Source of the DNA: Fodinisporobacter ferrooxydans
GTDB taxonomy: Bacteria > Bacillota > Bacilli > Tumebacillales > MYW30-H2
Length of the DNA: 64,000 bases
Direction of reading: 5' to 3'
NCBI RefSeq assembly: GCF_022818495.1
Contig: NZ_CP089291.1
Location: forward strand, 372,001-436,000
The notes beneath the pieces were generated by a model, which worked only from the letters and a program-made list of their open reading frames with translations, made no database searches and was not told the DNA's origin. Positions 18,120 to 27,117 of the stretch are shown here, in pieces (position 1 is the stretch's first letter; every line of letters begins with the position of its first letter). Position numbers and translations under genes: made by a program.

Positions 18120-19718
18120 GTGTTTCGACGAGGCAGGAAGAAATGGTTCGCATCCATTTCGATTAAATGGAAGTTGACAGGAGTGACAACTCTTTCGTTA
18201 GCATGTATTCTTTTGCTTTTCTCGGGGGTTGTCTATTTTACTTCGGCACAAACCATGTTAAGGAGTCAACAACAGATTTTGCAAAGCAAAGCAAAAGGAA
18301 TTGCCGATTATTATAAAAACCATCTCCAAGACAACTCGAATCACGGGGATTTGGCAAGCGGACAAGAAAATGCAAACCCGGTAAATCATACCGGAAACGC
18401 TTCCGTGGATGTACAAGATGATCCTTCCTGGATCCAATCTTACCAGTCAGAAGGGCAGATTATTGAAATACGTTCAAAGCAGGGAACAATACGCGATGTG
18501 GCGTATGAAGGAATTTTGCCAAGTGAGTTCGATCACAAGCTTTTACAATTATATGGAAGCTCCTTTGGCAAAGATACAATCCCTATTTCGAAACATGGAT
18601 TGTCTGACAATTCGAATGCAGCCGTTATGTCATTGAACAGAGGGCGGATACTTTCGTTACTGACGCCTATTTATGATAAAGATCGATATATCGGAATGGT
18701 GATCATCGGACAAAGTCTCGAACAAATGGATGAATATTTGACTTCTTTGGCATGGCTGCTGGTTTTGGGCTCCATCGGCGCGCTTGCTTTGGCGGGAATT
18801 GGCGGATATGTTTTTGCACGTACTGCGCTTCGTCCGGTCCGCGATATTATTGACACCGTAAAACAAATCAATATCAAACACCTGGATCAAAGAGTGCCTG
18901 TCATGAAAACAAACGATGAGATCGCACTGCTGGCATCTACGTGCAATGATATGCTTGAAAGAATGGAACGGTCTGTCATCCAACAAAACCAGTTCGTGGC
19001 AGACGCTTCCCATGAACTTCGGACACCGCTTGCCATGATTGCAGGCTACGCCAGCCTGCTTGACAGGTGGGGAAAGAACGATGAGGCCGTTCGGGATATG
19101 GCAATCCGCGTATTAGTAAAAGAATCCAATCGTTTGCGGAATTTAGCAAATGATCTACTGCAATTGGCAGATATGGATGGCAAAGAGTTGGCACTCGATA
19201 CGCCGACAGACATCAACATGGTCGTTTCGGAAACGGTACATCAATTTACCGCTTTGCAAGATGCAGAGTCTCAAGCGGGCCCAACACTTCTCACAAACAT
19301 ATCGAATCAGAATATCATGGCGTCCATTCGGGAAGACCACTTAAAACAGGTTTTAATCATTCTTCTGGACAATGCGATCAAACATACAAGTTCCACGGGA
19401 ACTGTTGAAATTCTGGTAGAACAGAACTTTGCGGAACGGAACAGTAGGAAGCAAATGCAACAAGGCTGTAAAATGTTGCAAATCACTGTGCGGGACAATG
19501 GTGAAGGAATTCCGCAAGAAGATCTGCCACGCATATTTGACCGATTCTATCGAGCTGACAAAGCTCGCACCCGTGAGCGCGGAGGAAGCGGGCTTGGACT
19601 CTCCATCGCCAAAGCAATCGTAGAATCCTATGGTGGGCAAATTTTCTTGAATAGTACATTAGGTGCAGGAACTTCCGTACAATTTACCATTCCGGAAGCG
19701 ATCGAAACGATCCATTGA
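18120..19718 (+). CDS. sensor histidine kinase, HAMP-containing
   Basis: 532 residues from GTG at 18120. Two membrane helices (about 17-38 and 218-240) bound an extracytoplasmic sensor domain of about 180 residues that has no Cys and resembles CalJ/PAS-like kinase sensors. Then HAMP (TALRPVRDIIDTVKQI), HisKA with the phospho-His in SHELRTP near residue 297, and HATPase_c with N box (LLDNAIKH), DNGEGIP, FYRADKAR and GSGLGLSI. All catalytic boxes are intact. It pairs with the response regulator just upstream. Confidence 0.95.
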   Translation: MFRRGRKKWFASISIKWKLTGVTTLSLACILLLFSGVVYFTSAQTMLRSQQQILQSKAKGIADYYKNHLQDNSNHGDLASGQENANPVNHTGNASVDVQDDPSWIQSYQSEGQIIEIRSKQGTIRDVAYEGILPSEFDHKLLQLYGSSFGKDTIPISKHGLSDNSNAAVMSLNRGRILSLLTPIYDKDRYIGMVIIGQSLEQMDEYLTSLAWLLVLGSIGALALAGIGGYVFARTALRPVRDIIDTVKQINIKHLDQRVPVMKTNDEIALLASTCNDMLERMERSVIQQNQFVADASHELRTPLAMIAGYASLLDRWGKNDEAVRDMAIRVLVKESNRLRNLANDLLQLADMDGKELALDTPTDINMVVSETVHQFTALQDAESQAGPTLLTNISNQNIMASIREDHLKQVLIILLDNAIKHTSSTGTVEILVEQNFAERNSRKQMQQGCKMLQITVRDNGEGIPQEDLPRIFDRFYRADKARTRERGGSGLGLSIAKAIVESYGGQIFLNSTLGAGTSVQFTIPEAIETIH

Positions 19719-19840
19719 ATACGTATCCCCTTGTGGGGCACTTATACAATCGACCTTTAAAATTTATACGCAGATCGTATGCAAAAGGCGGCATTTCAGC
19801 CGCCTTTCTTCACGATACATATTCAGAATCTGTTCAGCTT

Positions 19841-20203
19841 TTACTGTTGAAAATTGCCTTGCTGCTGTACGTCCGGTCCAGTATCCTTTTCTGCACCTTT
19901 TTTCTCCGTTCCGTCCTTTTCAGGTGCGCCTTTTGTATCAGGCCCTGTTTGGTTTCCAACTTGTTGTTGAATGTTGGGGCCGGTATCTTTCGCAGAATCT
20001 TTTTTCTCAACACCTGGCTTCTCGGTATCTTGGCTTGCTTTTGTTACAGTTGCAGCCGTTGCAGTTGATGTTGGGGCAGGTGCTGTTACAACCGCCATTG
20101 GAGCTGCGGAAGTACTTGCAAATGCCGGCGAGAGACCTACAATACCGGCCACACCTCCAACGACAACTGATAACGCGATAATTCCACTGGTTAATTTTTT
20201 CAT
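19841..20203 (-). CDS. small secreted low-complexity protein
   Basis: 120 residues. AAGGAGG lies upstream of the start. A clear signal peptide (MKKLTSGIIALSVVVGGVAG..., cleavage after FASTSA-like) is followed by an Ala/Thr/Pro-rich linker. A hydrophilic Lys/Asp/Gln-rich tail contains two imperfect copies of EKK..AKDTGPxxQQQ. No Cys, no LPXTG anchor. I do not recognise the family. It converges with the sensor kinase gene and may be released into the wall or medium. Confidence 0.65.
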   Translation of the reverse strand: MKKLTSGIIALSVVVGGVAGIVGLSPAFASTSAAPMAVVTAPAPTSTATAATVTKASQDTEKPGVEKKDSAKDTGPNIQQQVGNQTGPDTKGAPEKDGTEKKGAEKDTGPDVQQQGNFQQ

Positions 20204-20397
20204 TTCATGATTGCCTCCTTGTTTTGGAATATCTACAGTCTATCCGAGTTATATGAGAGGACCTTAATATGCGCATAAATAGGACATGAAAATTCCATTA
20301 GAATTTGATGAGACAAGGGATGCCGTTTCCATACATCCTATCCTTGCATCCCAGTAGATCTGATCGGACTCTCCAGAAAAACATTCCATGACACAAA

Positions 20398-20428
20398 AAA
20401 CCCGGCATTGTGAAAATATGCCGGGTTT
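20398..20428. terminator. hairpin
   Basis: AAACCCGGCAT pairs with ATGCCGGGTTT around a short loop, in the intergenic space between two minus-strand genes (20204-20491). It probably ends the transcript of the upstream glycosyltransferase gene. Confidence 0.65.
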
Positions 20429-20491
20429 CCTGCGCAACAAGCAACAATGGATATAGAAGTTTTGAGTTCCTAAACGGATACCATGCTTACA

Positions 20492-21700
20492 TTACCATAT
20501 TTGCTCAGATGTCCATGTTTCAAGCGACTGGCTCCGTTGTGAAATGGAATCATTTATGGATGCTTTTCGTATGACCAGATCCACAATCTGATTCGCCGCA
20601 AAAGGTTTTTTCAGTCGTTTCATGTTTTTTTTCATCGTTTGCAAAATGTCCGCAGTTTCTGCCTGCAAAAGCGTATGCAAGTGATCTGACACCTGATTTC
20701 GTGTTTTGGCCAATAACGCAACTTGGGATTGAACCAAAAATTTAGAATTTTGTTGTTCTTGCCCTGGAATGGGTCGATACAGCAACATCGGCAGTTCCAT
20801 CGCCAACGATTCTGAGACAGTCAAGCCGCCGGCCTTTGTAATGATCAGGTCAGATATCGCCATCAATTCGTTGATTTTATGAGTAAAGCCAAAAATCCTC
20901 GCCAGATTCGAAGCATCGTCGCTTCGTTTCTGGAAATGCGAGTAAAGTTTTTCATTGCGGCCACATACAATCAAAACTTGTATAGGACGCGCAAACTTTA
21001 ACAATTCTTCACCAATGCTTGTAATGTCGCTTAAAACGCCATATGACCCACCCATGAGCAAGACAGTCGGCAGGTTCGGGTCCAATTTATATTTTTGTAT
21101 GAGTTCCATTTTTTTTAAAGGAGCAGCAAAACTTGAACGTATCGGAATGCCTGTCACATAGATTTTTTGTTCCGAAACTCCCCTGGCAATAAGCCCGCGT
21201 CTTACGTACTCCGAGCCTACAAAATACATATCGGTAAACGGATGAATCCATTGATTGTGAATGGCATAATCCGTAATAACCGTTGCGGTCGGAACATTTG
21301 TCAATCCGCGCTCTTTTAATACGGACATGACGCCTGCAGGAGCCGGGAATGTGGAAATCACGATATCAGGCTTGAAGTCATGTATGTACTGCTCCAGTTC
21401 GTCGATGCCCAATTGATTGAGATACGTTTGTATGCGCGAAGATGACTTGAGTTTTCCCGTTCGATTATAAAAATAGCCATATAAAGACGGCGCATACCGC
21501 ACGCTTTGAATTAAACAATACCGGGTAACGGAATTTAACAGCGGATTAACCATTTGCAAGTAGTCGACGATTTCAACTTGAATCGAAGAATCTGCCTGCA
21601 TAAATGCTTCTTTCATTGCAAGTGCAGCTTGTTGGTGTCCCTCGCCGTATTCAGCGGAAAGTATTAATACTTTTCGTATTGTATGCATTACAATAGACAC
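20492..21700 (-). CDS. MGDG synthase/UgtP-family glycosyltransferase, second paralogue
   Basis: 402 residues. LILSAEYGEGHQQAALA is the MGDG synthase N-terminal signature; DYAIHNQWIHPF, MGGSYGVLSD and TKAGGLTVSESLAM with RPIPGQE complete the GT28-type fold. It is clearly paralogous to the gene at 15058-16191, and both share the unusual DxALHNxW/DYAIHNQW motif. The product acts at the cytoplasmic face of the membrane, transferring a sugar from a nucleotide donor to a lipid. Monocistronic, followed by the hairpin at 20398-20428. Confidence 0.88.
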   Translation of the reverse strand: MSIVMHTIRKVLILSAEYGEGHQQAALAMKEAFMQADSSIQVEIVDYLQMVNPLLNSVTRYCLIQSVRYAPSLYGYFYNRTGKLKSSSRIQTYLNQLGIDELEQYIHDFKPDIVISTFPAPAGVMSVLKERGLTNVPTATVITDYAIHNQWIHPFTDMYFVGSEYVRRGLIARGVSEQKIYVTGIPIRSSFAAPLKKMELIQKYKLDPNLPTVLLMGGSYGVLSDITSIGEELLKFARPIQVLIVCGRNEKLYSHFQKRSDDASNLARIFGFTHKINELMAISDLIITKAGGLTVSESLAMELPMLLYRPIPGQEQQNSKFLVQSQVALLAKTRNQVSDHLHTLLQAETADILQTMKKNMKRLKKPFAANQIVDLVIRKASINDSISQRSQSLETWTSEQIW

Positions 21701-21850
21701 CTCGGTCGATCATAGATATATGAATATAGTATCCACGTTGCTCTATTACAATCAATCTTTATTGTTATGAATTATACAATAAAAAAGACGATGTCTAAAC
21801 GCTTTTAGTTCATGAGTATGAAACTGTTTCGACAAAAATGCTTTGCAATA

Positions 21851-21874
21851 GAAAAGCCCCTGTATATAGGGGCT
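21851..21874 (-). terminator. hairpin terminator
   Basis: On the minus strand AGCCCC-TATATACA-GGGGCT is followed by TTTTC, directly after the stop of the coiled-coil gene. Confidence 0.6.
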
Positions 21875-21880
21875 GCTGCT

Positions 21881-22276
21881 TTATTTTTTACGGCGTCTGC
21901 CTTTCCGCGGCTTGCGTTTCTGCAATTTCAGCTTGATCACGGTTTCCGTATTTGTATGTTTTGAAATCATGTCCGGTGTCAACTTTCCTTTTGCAGTAAA
22001 CATCGAAAAATCAAAAGGTGTTTTAATTTCATCTTTTGCAACCAGCAGTTCCTGTGCCAACGCATCCTTATCCAGCACTTCTTTGATGTTGGCTTTTTTT
22101 GTTAATACTGCTTCTTCTCCTGTCGGCAAAGGAATAATCAGTTCTTCTTCTTCCAGTTCTTCAAAGATGCCTTCGATTTCTTCAAAAAGTGCTTTGTTTT
22201 CTTCGTTTCTTTCCCGGGCGATCTCTTTATTTTGAAAATACTTTTGGATTCTCTCCTCCAACAACAACTTGCTCAA
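21881..22276 (-). CDS. small highly charged coiled-coil protein, unknown
   Basis: 131 residues from a TTG at 22276 that has AAGGAG eight bases upstream; a GTG three codons earlier is an alternative. The N-terminal two thirds is an acidic, helical coiled coil (rich in EE and LEEE). The end is strongly basic (RKPRKGRRRKK), suggesting nucleic-acid or ribosome contact. No transmembrane segment or signal peptide. I do not recognise a family. It lies between the second glycosyltransferase and metH, all on the minus strand, with its own terminator. Confidence 0.6.
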   Translation of the reverse strand: MSKLLLEERIQKYFQNKEIARERNEENKALFEEIEGIFEELEEEELIIPLPTGEEAVLTKKANIKEVLDKDALAQELLVAKDEIKTPFDFSMFTAKGKLTPDMISKHTNTETVIKLKLQKRKPRKGRRRKK

Positions 22277-22369
22277 CCCATTCACTCCTTATAAAAACTC
22301 CTGATGTACCATGCACTAGTATAACATCCGTACCAAAGTCTGTTCAAAAGAAAGCTCGCCGAACAGAAG

Positions 22370-25300
22370 TTACGCATCCACATTAAAATACCGGGCATCC
22401 GGATGGGAAAATACCATGGCGGATACAGAAGCTTCCGGGTCCATCATATGACCGTCCGTCAACTGGATGCCGATATCTTGCGGCTGCAGCAAGCGGAACA
22501 GTTGTTCCTGATCTTCCAGATTAGGACATGCAGGATACCCGAAGGATACGCGAATTCCCTGATATTTGGCGATAAACCGTTCCCGCATGGTCATATCCGC
22601 CGGATCGGGGAAACCCCACATATCGCGAATCATGTGATGCACCCTTTCCGCGAACGCTTCCGCCAATTCCAATGCCAATGCCTGCAGTACATGCGAACGC
22701 AAATACTCCCCTGCCTCTTTCCATTTGGTAGAGAGTGCACGAATCCCGTGTCCTGTCGTCACCGCAAGGAATGCCACATAGTCCATGACGCCACTTTCTA
22801 CAGGCCGTACGAAATCTGCCAGACAGAGATGCAAATCGTTTTCCTGACGGGGAAATGTGAATGTCTCCAAGATTTTTGAATGGTCCAGCGGATCATAGAC
22901 ATACACCGTTTCTCCTTTGGATTGTGCCGGGAAGAATCGATACATGCCATGTGCCTGGATAATTCTGTCCGTTCTCGCCTCTTGCAGCAGTTCATCGACC
23001 GTTTCCTTCAATTGCAAGATCTTCTCATCGCCTTCTGCCAGCTTCTTCTCCACATTGCCGCGATAACCGAGATGTTTTCCCAACAGCATTTGCAGATTCA
23101 AATACGGTTGCAAATAGGAAACCGGATAGTCGCGGATCACATGCCGTTCAAAATCAGGCGGCAAGAATACAGGCGCATCCCGGCGAACGGTCGAGACCCG
23201 TTCCTGTGTTGCGGCAGACGCAGGGACTGCTTTTTTCCCGGAATCCATCACATTGGATTGGCGGCTTTCCCGCAGCTGCTGAATCAATTGCTGGCGTTCT
23301 TCCCCATCGCTGAGACGATTGGCAATATCCAATCCATCCATGGCGTCCTTTGCATATACGACAAGCCCTTCGTATTGCGGTGCAATTTTTTGATCGGTAA
23401 ATTTTTTCGTCAAAGCTGCCCCGCCGACCAGGATCGGCACGTCAATCCCGGCATTTTTTAAATCTTGCGCCGTCACAACCATCTGTTGGGCAGACTTGAC
23501 CAATAAACCGGACAAGCCGATCATATCAGGTTTTTCCCGGCGATATGCCTCAATTAACTGTTCCGGCGGAACTTTGATGCCCAGATTAATGATCTGGTAG
23601 CCATTGTTGCCCAAAATAATCTCGACCAGATTCTTGCCGATATCATGTACGTCACCTTTTACAGTCGCCAACAGGATTCTTCCTTTGACCGCCGAGTCCG
23701 AACGTTCCATAAAAGGCTCCAAAAACGCCACTGACGCTTTCATCACTTCCGCGCTTTGCAGCACTTCTGCGACAATTAATTCATTGTTATTGAAAAGCCG
23801 CCCCACTTCTCCCATTCCGGCCATCAGAGGGCCGTTGATGATGTCTAATGGACTGTATTTTGACAATGCTTCGTTTAAATCGTCCAGGAGACCCTCTTTC
23901 GAACCTTCCACAACATAGTTGGCCAATCGTTCTTCCAATGACAGATTCGTGGCGACTTTCTTTTCCACAACTTTTTTATCCCGATAAAAAGCGGTAAAAG
24001 CGGCCAGTGTTTGATCATTTGTCGCAAACAGCAATTGTTCAGCCATTTGCCGCTCTTCTTCCGGTATGGATGCGAAACGCTCCAGTTTTTCCGCATTCAC
24101 AATCGCATAGGAAAGTCCCGCTTTCGTGCAATGATAGAGGAACACGGCATTCAATACTTCCCGCCCGGCTGCCGGCAAGCCAAAGGATACATTGCTGACG
24201 CCGAGAATCGATTGACAATCGGGCAGCGCTTCTTTGATCAAACGAATGCCTTCCACCGTCTCCGTGGCAGAGCCGATATACGCTTCATCACCGGTACCGA
24301 CCGGGAACACCAACGGATCGAAAATGATGTCTTGCGGGTGGATTCCATATTTGTGTACGAGCAGATCATAGGAACGTTTGGCGACTTCCAGCTTTCGTTC
24401 CCGCGTCACAGCCATTCCTTGTTCATCAATCGTGCCGACGACGACAGCAGCTCCGTATTTTTGGATCAGCGGACAGACTTTTTCGAACCGCTCTTCCCCG
24501 TCCTCCAAATTGATGGAATTGATAATCGCTTTTCCTTGGGAATGTTTTAGTCCTAATTCCAAGACTTCCGCATCCGTGGAGTCGATCATCAACGGCACTT
24601 TTACTTTATTCACCACATACTTCAGGAATTGGCGCATGTCGTTGATCTCGTCCCGATCCGGGTCTGCCAAGCAAACATCGATCACATGTGCTCCCTTTTT
24701 CACTTGTGCCCGGGCAATTTCAGCCGCTTCTTCAAATGACCCCTCTGCAATCAAGCGCCGAAATTTTTTCGATCCGATGACATTTGTCCGTTCGCCTACG
24801 ATTAAAGGCCGATTGTCTTCTTCTATATACAATGGCTCAATCCCTGACACGACAGGCAGATGCCCTTGCGCCGGATTGCGCGGCTTATACTGGCGCAGCG
24901 TTTCCGCCATTGCCCGAATATGCTCCGGCGTCGTGCCGCAGCAGCCGCCGGCTACATTGATCCAGCCTTGCTCGGCAAATCCCGCCAGCTTCTTCGCCAG
25001 ACTTGCCGGTGATTCGTGATAATGACCGTTCTCATCCGGCAGACCCGCATTTGGATAGCAACTGACGTGAGTGACTGCCAGATCTGACAGTGTCCGCAAA
25101 TGATCTCTCATGAATTCCGGTCCCGTGGCGCAATTCAAACCCACGGAGATTGGCTGCAAATGCTCCAGCGAGATGTAAAACGCCTCGATGTTTTGGCCGG
25201 CCAATGTCGTTCCCATCGGTTCAATCGTTCCGGAAATCATGACGGGCACTTCTTTCTTCAGATCGGCAAACGCCCGGCGAATCCCGATCCCTGCCGCTTT

Positions 25301-25810
25301 GACATTCAGCATATCCTGCGCCGTCTCGACCAATAGGACATCCACCCCGCCTTGCATCAGCGCCTTGGCCTGGACAAAATAATTTTCTGCCAGTTCATCA
25401 AATGTGGTGCCGCCGGTGACAGACAACGTTTTTGTCGTAGGCCCCATGGAGCCGGCGACATAGCGTGGCCAATCGGACGTCGAGTACAAATCGGCCGCTT
25501 CCCGCGCCAGCCTTGCAGATTCGAAGTTTATTTCCCAGGCTTTGTCTTGCAACCCGTACTCGGCAAGCACAAGGGGTGTGCCGCCAAAGGAATTTGTTTC
25601 AATAATATCGGCACCGGCATCCAAATACTGTTCATGGATGCTGCGTATGACATCGGGTCTTGTAAGATTTAAATATTCATTGCATCCTTCATACTCTTCG
25701 CCGCCAAAATCTTCAGCCGTCAAATTTGCCTGCTGAAGCATTGTTCCCATGGCACCGTCCAAAATAAGGATTTTCTGTTTCATCTGTTCTTGAATGTCTG
25801 GTTTCCCCAC
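22370..25810 (-). CDS. metH: cobalamin-dependent methionine synthase
   Basis: 1146 residues from GTG at 25810, preceded by AGAAGG. Modules in order: homocysteine-binding barrel with zinc ligands Cys ~226 (GLNCATG) and Cys ~288-289 (GGCCGTT); pterin/methyl-THF barrel (ERTNVIGSKKFRRLI); cap and B12-binding Rossmann domain with VHDIGKN supplying the lower axial His (~721); C-terminal AdoMet reactivation domain with TDGHMMDPE (~1121). The enzyme methylates homocysteine using 5-methyl-THF. All four modules are intact at usual length. No S-box or cobalamin riboswitch was recognised in the upstream 250 bp, which is unusual for a Bacilli met gene. Confidence 0.97.
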   Translation of the reverse strand: MGKPDIQEQMKQKILILDGAMGTMLQQANLTAEDFGGEEYEGCNEYLNLTRPDVIRSIHEQYLDAGADIIETNSFGGTPLVLAEYGLQDKAWEINFESARLAREAADLYSTSDWPRYVAGSMGPTTKTLSVTGGTTFDELAENYFVQAKALMQGGVDVLLVETAQDMLNVKAAGIGIRRAFADLKKEVPVMISGTIEPMGTTLAGQNIEAFYISLEHLQPISVGLNCATGPEFMRDHLRTLSDLAVTHVSCYPNAGLPDENGHYHESPASLAKKLAGFAEQGWINVAGGCCGTTPEHIRAMAETLRQYKPRNPAQGHLPVVSGIEPLYIEEDNRPLIVGERTNVIGSKKFRRLIAEGSFEEAAEIARAQVKKGAHVIDVCLADPDRDEINDMRQFLKYVVNKVKVPLMIDSTDAEVLELGLKHSQGKAIINSINLEDGEERFEKVCPLIQKYGAAVVVGTIDEQGMAVTRERKLEVAKRSYDLLVHKYGIHPQDIIFDPLVFPVGTGDEAYIGSATETVEGIRLIKEALPDCQSILGVSNVSFGLPAAGREVLNAVFLYHCTKAGLSYAIVNAEKLERFASIPEEERQMAEQLLFATNDQTLAAFTAFYRDKKVVEKKVATNLSLEERLANYVVEGSKEGLLDDLNEALSKYSPLDIINGPLMAGMGEVGRLFNNNELIVAEVLQSAEVMKASVAFLEPFMERSDSAVKGRILLATVKGDVHDIGKNLVEIILGNNGYQIINLGIKVPPEQLIEAYRREKPDMIGLSGLLVKSAQQMVVTAQDLKNAGIDVPILVGGAALTKKFTDQKIAPQYEGLVVYAKDAMDGLDIANRLSDGEERQQLIQQLRESRQSNVMDSGKKAVPASAATQERVSTVRRDAPVFLPPDFERHVIRDYPVSYLQPYLNLQMLLGKHLGYRGNVEKKLAEGDEKILQLKETVDELLQEARTDRIIQAHGMYRFFPAQSKGETVYVYDPLDHSKILETFTFPRQENDLHLCLADFVRPVESGVMDYVAFLAVTTGHGIRALSTKWKEAGEYLRSHVLQALALELAEAFAERVHHMIRDMWGFPDPADMTMRERFIAKYQGIRVSFGYPACPNLEDQEQLFRLLQPQDIGIQLTDGHMMDPEASVSAMVFSHPDARYFNVDA

Positions 25811-26064
25811 TCGTCTCAACCTTCTCTCTTGATTCACTCCAAATGTGAACAATTCTCAACAATCTTTTCTATAATTCTATCAATTTCATCACAAAAAAAA
25901 CAGGCAATGTTTTTTTCTTATACACACCAAAATTACCCATAGGTGAACAATGCCATTTCCTCAGACAACGAAGAATGAATAGATGGACAAATCTCTAATC
26001 AGTGAAATCCCGATAAAAATTACAAAACCTTGGCTCCATTGACCAAGGTTTGTTTACACTTCCC

Positions 26065-27015
26065 TTAAACCGTTTCCTGCAGGATTGCATGTACTTGCTC
26101 CAATGTCGGCAGAGCGGTCATGGCACCTTTCGTCGATGCGGCAAGGGCTCCGGAAACAGCTGCGAAACGCACCATCTGCACCATATCTTCATGCTCCAGC
26201 GCAAGCAAGGAACGTTCCGCCTGATTTAAACAATAGAGAATCCCGGAGACAAATGCGTCCCCCGCTCCGGTCGTATCAATCGCTTCCACTTTCCAGGCAG
26301 GCACATGTGTTGTTTTTCCTTTAAACGAAACCATACAGCCTTCGCCGCCCATCGTTACAAAACGCAAAGGAATGCCATAGTGCTCCAGCGCTTCAAGCCC
26401 TGCTTCCAGATCTTTATGCCCTGTCAAGAACTCCAATTCTTCCTCGGAAAGTTTCAAAACGTCCGCCTCTCCCAGCAAGGAAAGAATCCCTTCTTTCGCA
26501 GTTGCTGCATCTTCCCACAGGGACAGGCGCAGATTTGGGTCATAAGAGACAAGCATGCCTGCTTGTTTGGCCAATCGAACCGCTTTCTTCGTCGCGCTGC
26601 GGGCCGGTTCACGAATCAGGGAAATCGAGCCTATATGCAAAATTTTATGTTCCTGAAATATGGACTCTTTGACATCCTGTTCATTCAGAAACGTATCTGC
26701 ACTGGGCTGAATGTAAAAGCTAAAGCTCCTCTCGCCTGACCGATCCAATGTGACAAACACCAGCCCTGTTCGAGCTTCCTCCGCAAGCGGCATCTGACGC
26801 ACATCCACTCCATGCGTTTCCAATGTATCCCGCAAAAACACACCCAACACATCATTGCCGACTTTCCCCAAAAATGTTGACTTGCCGCCCAATTTGGCAA
26901 TGCCAACCGCCACATTGGCAGGCGCTCCGCCAGGCGATTTCTGATATGTCGAATTTTCCGAATCAAGTGGGATAAAATCGATTAACGCTTCCCCAAGACT
27001 GATGACTCCGTTCAC
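26065..27015 (-). CDS. PfkB-family sugar kinase, fructokinase-like
   Basis: 316 residues from GTG at 27015, eight bases after AGGAG. PfkB features: N-terminal GEALIDF, substrate loop GGAPANVAVGIAKLGG, and the C-terminal signature DTTGAGDAFVSG with the catalytic Asp. Overall pattern fits the ScrK/bacterial fructokinase subgroup. It phosphorylates a ketohexose in the cytoplasm. It could handle fructose released by the polyol dehydrogenases encoded 12 kb away, but nothing in its own neighbourhood proves the substrate. Monocistronic. Confidence 0.9.
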   Translation of the reverse strand: MNGVISLGEALIDFIPLDSENSTYQKSPGGAPANVAVGIAKLGGKSTFLGKVGNDVLGVFLRDTLETHGVDVRQMPLAEEARTGLVFVTLDRSGERSFSFYIQPSADTFLNEQDVKESIFQEHKILHIGSISLIREPARSATKKAVRLAKQAGMLVSYDPNLRLSLWEDAATAKEGILSLLGEADVLKLSEEELEFLTGHKDLEAGLEALEHYGIPLRFVTMGGEGCMVSFKGKTTHVPAWKVEAIDTTGAGDAFVSGILYCLNQAERSLLALEHEDMVQMVRFAAVSGALAASTKGAMTALPTLEQVHAILQETV

Positions 27016-27117
27016 TCGCTCCACTCCTATGTATCAATTTTGCACCTGAGACAAATGTCTGTATGACACCACAGCAATCGTCCCTATTTTCAAATGAACT
27101 CGTTACTGCCAAAATTG

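Noticed and set aside
25811-26064. Possible S-box or cobalamin riboswitch upstream of metH
   Set aside because: No K-turn, GGTGGAGGGA-like or B12-box consensus was seen in this AT-rich stretch.
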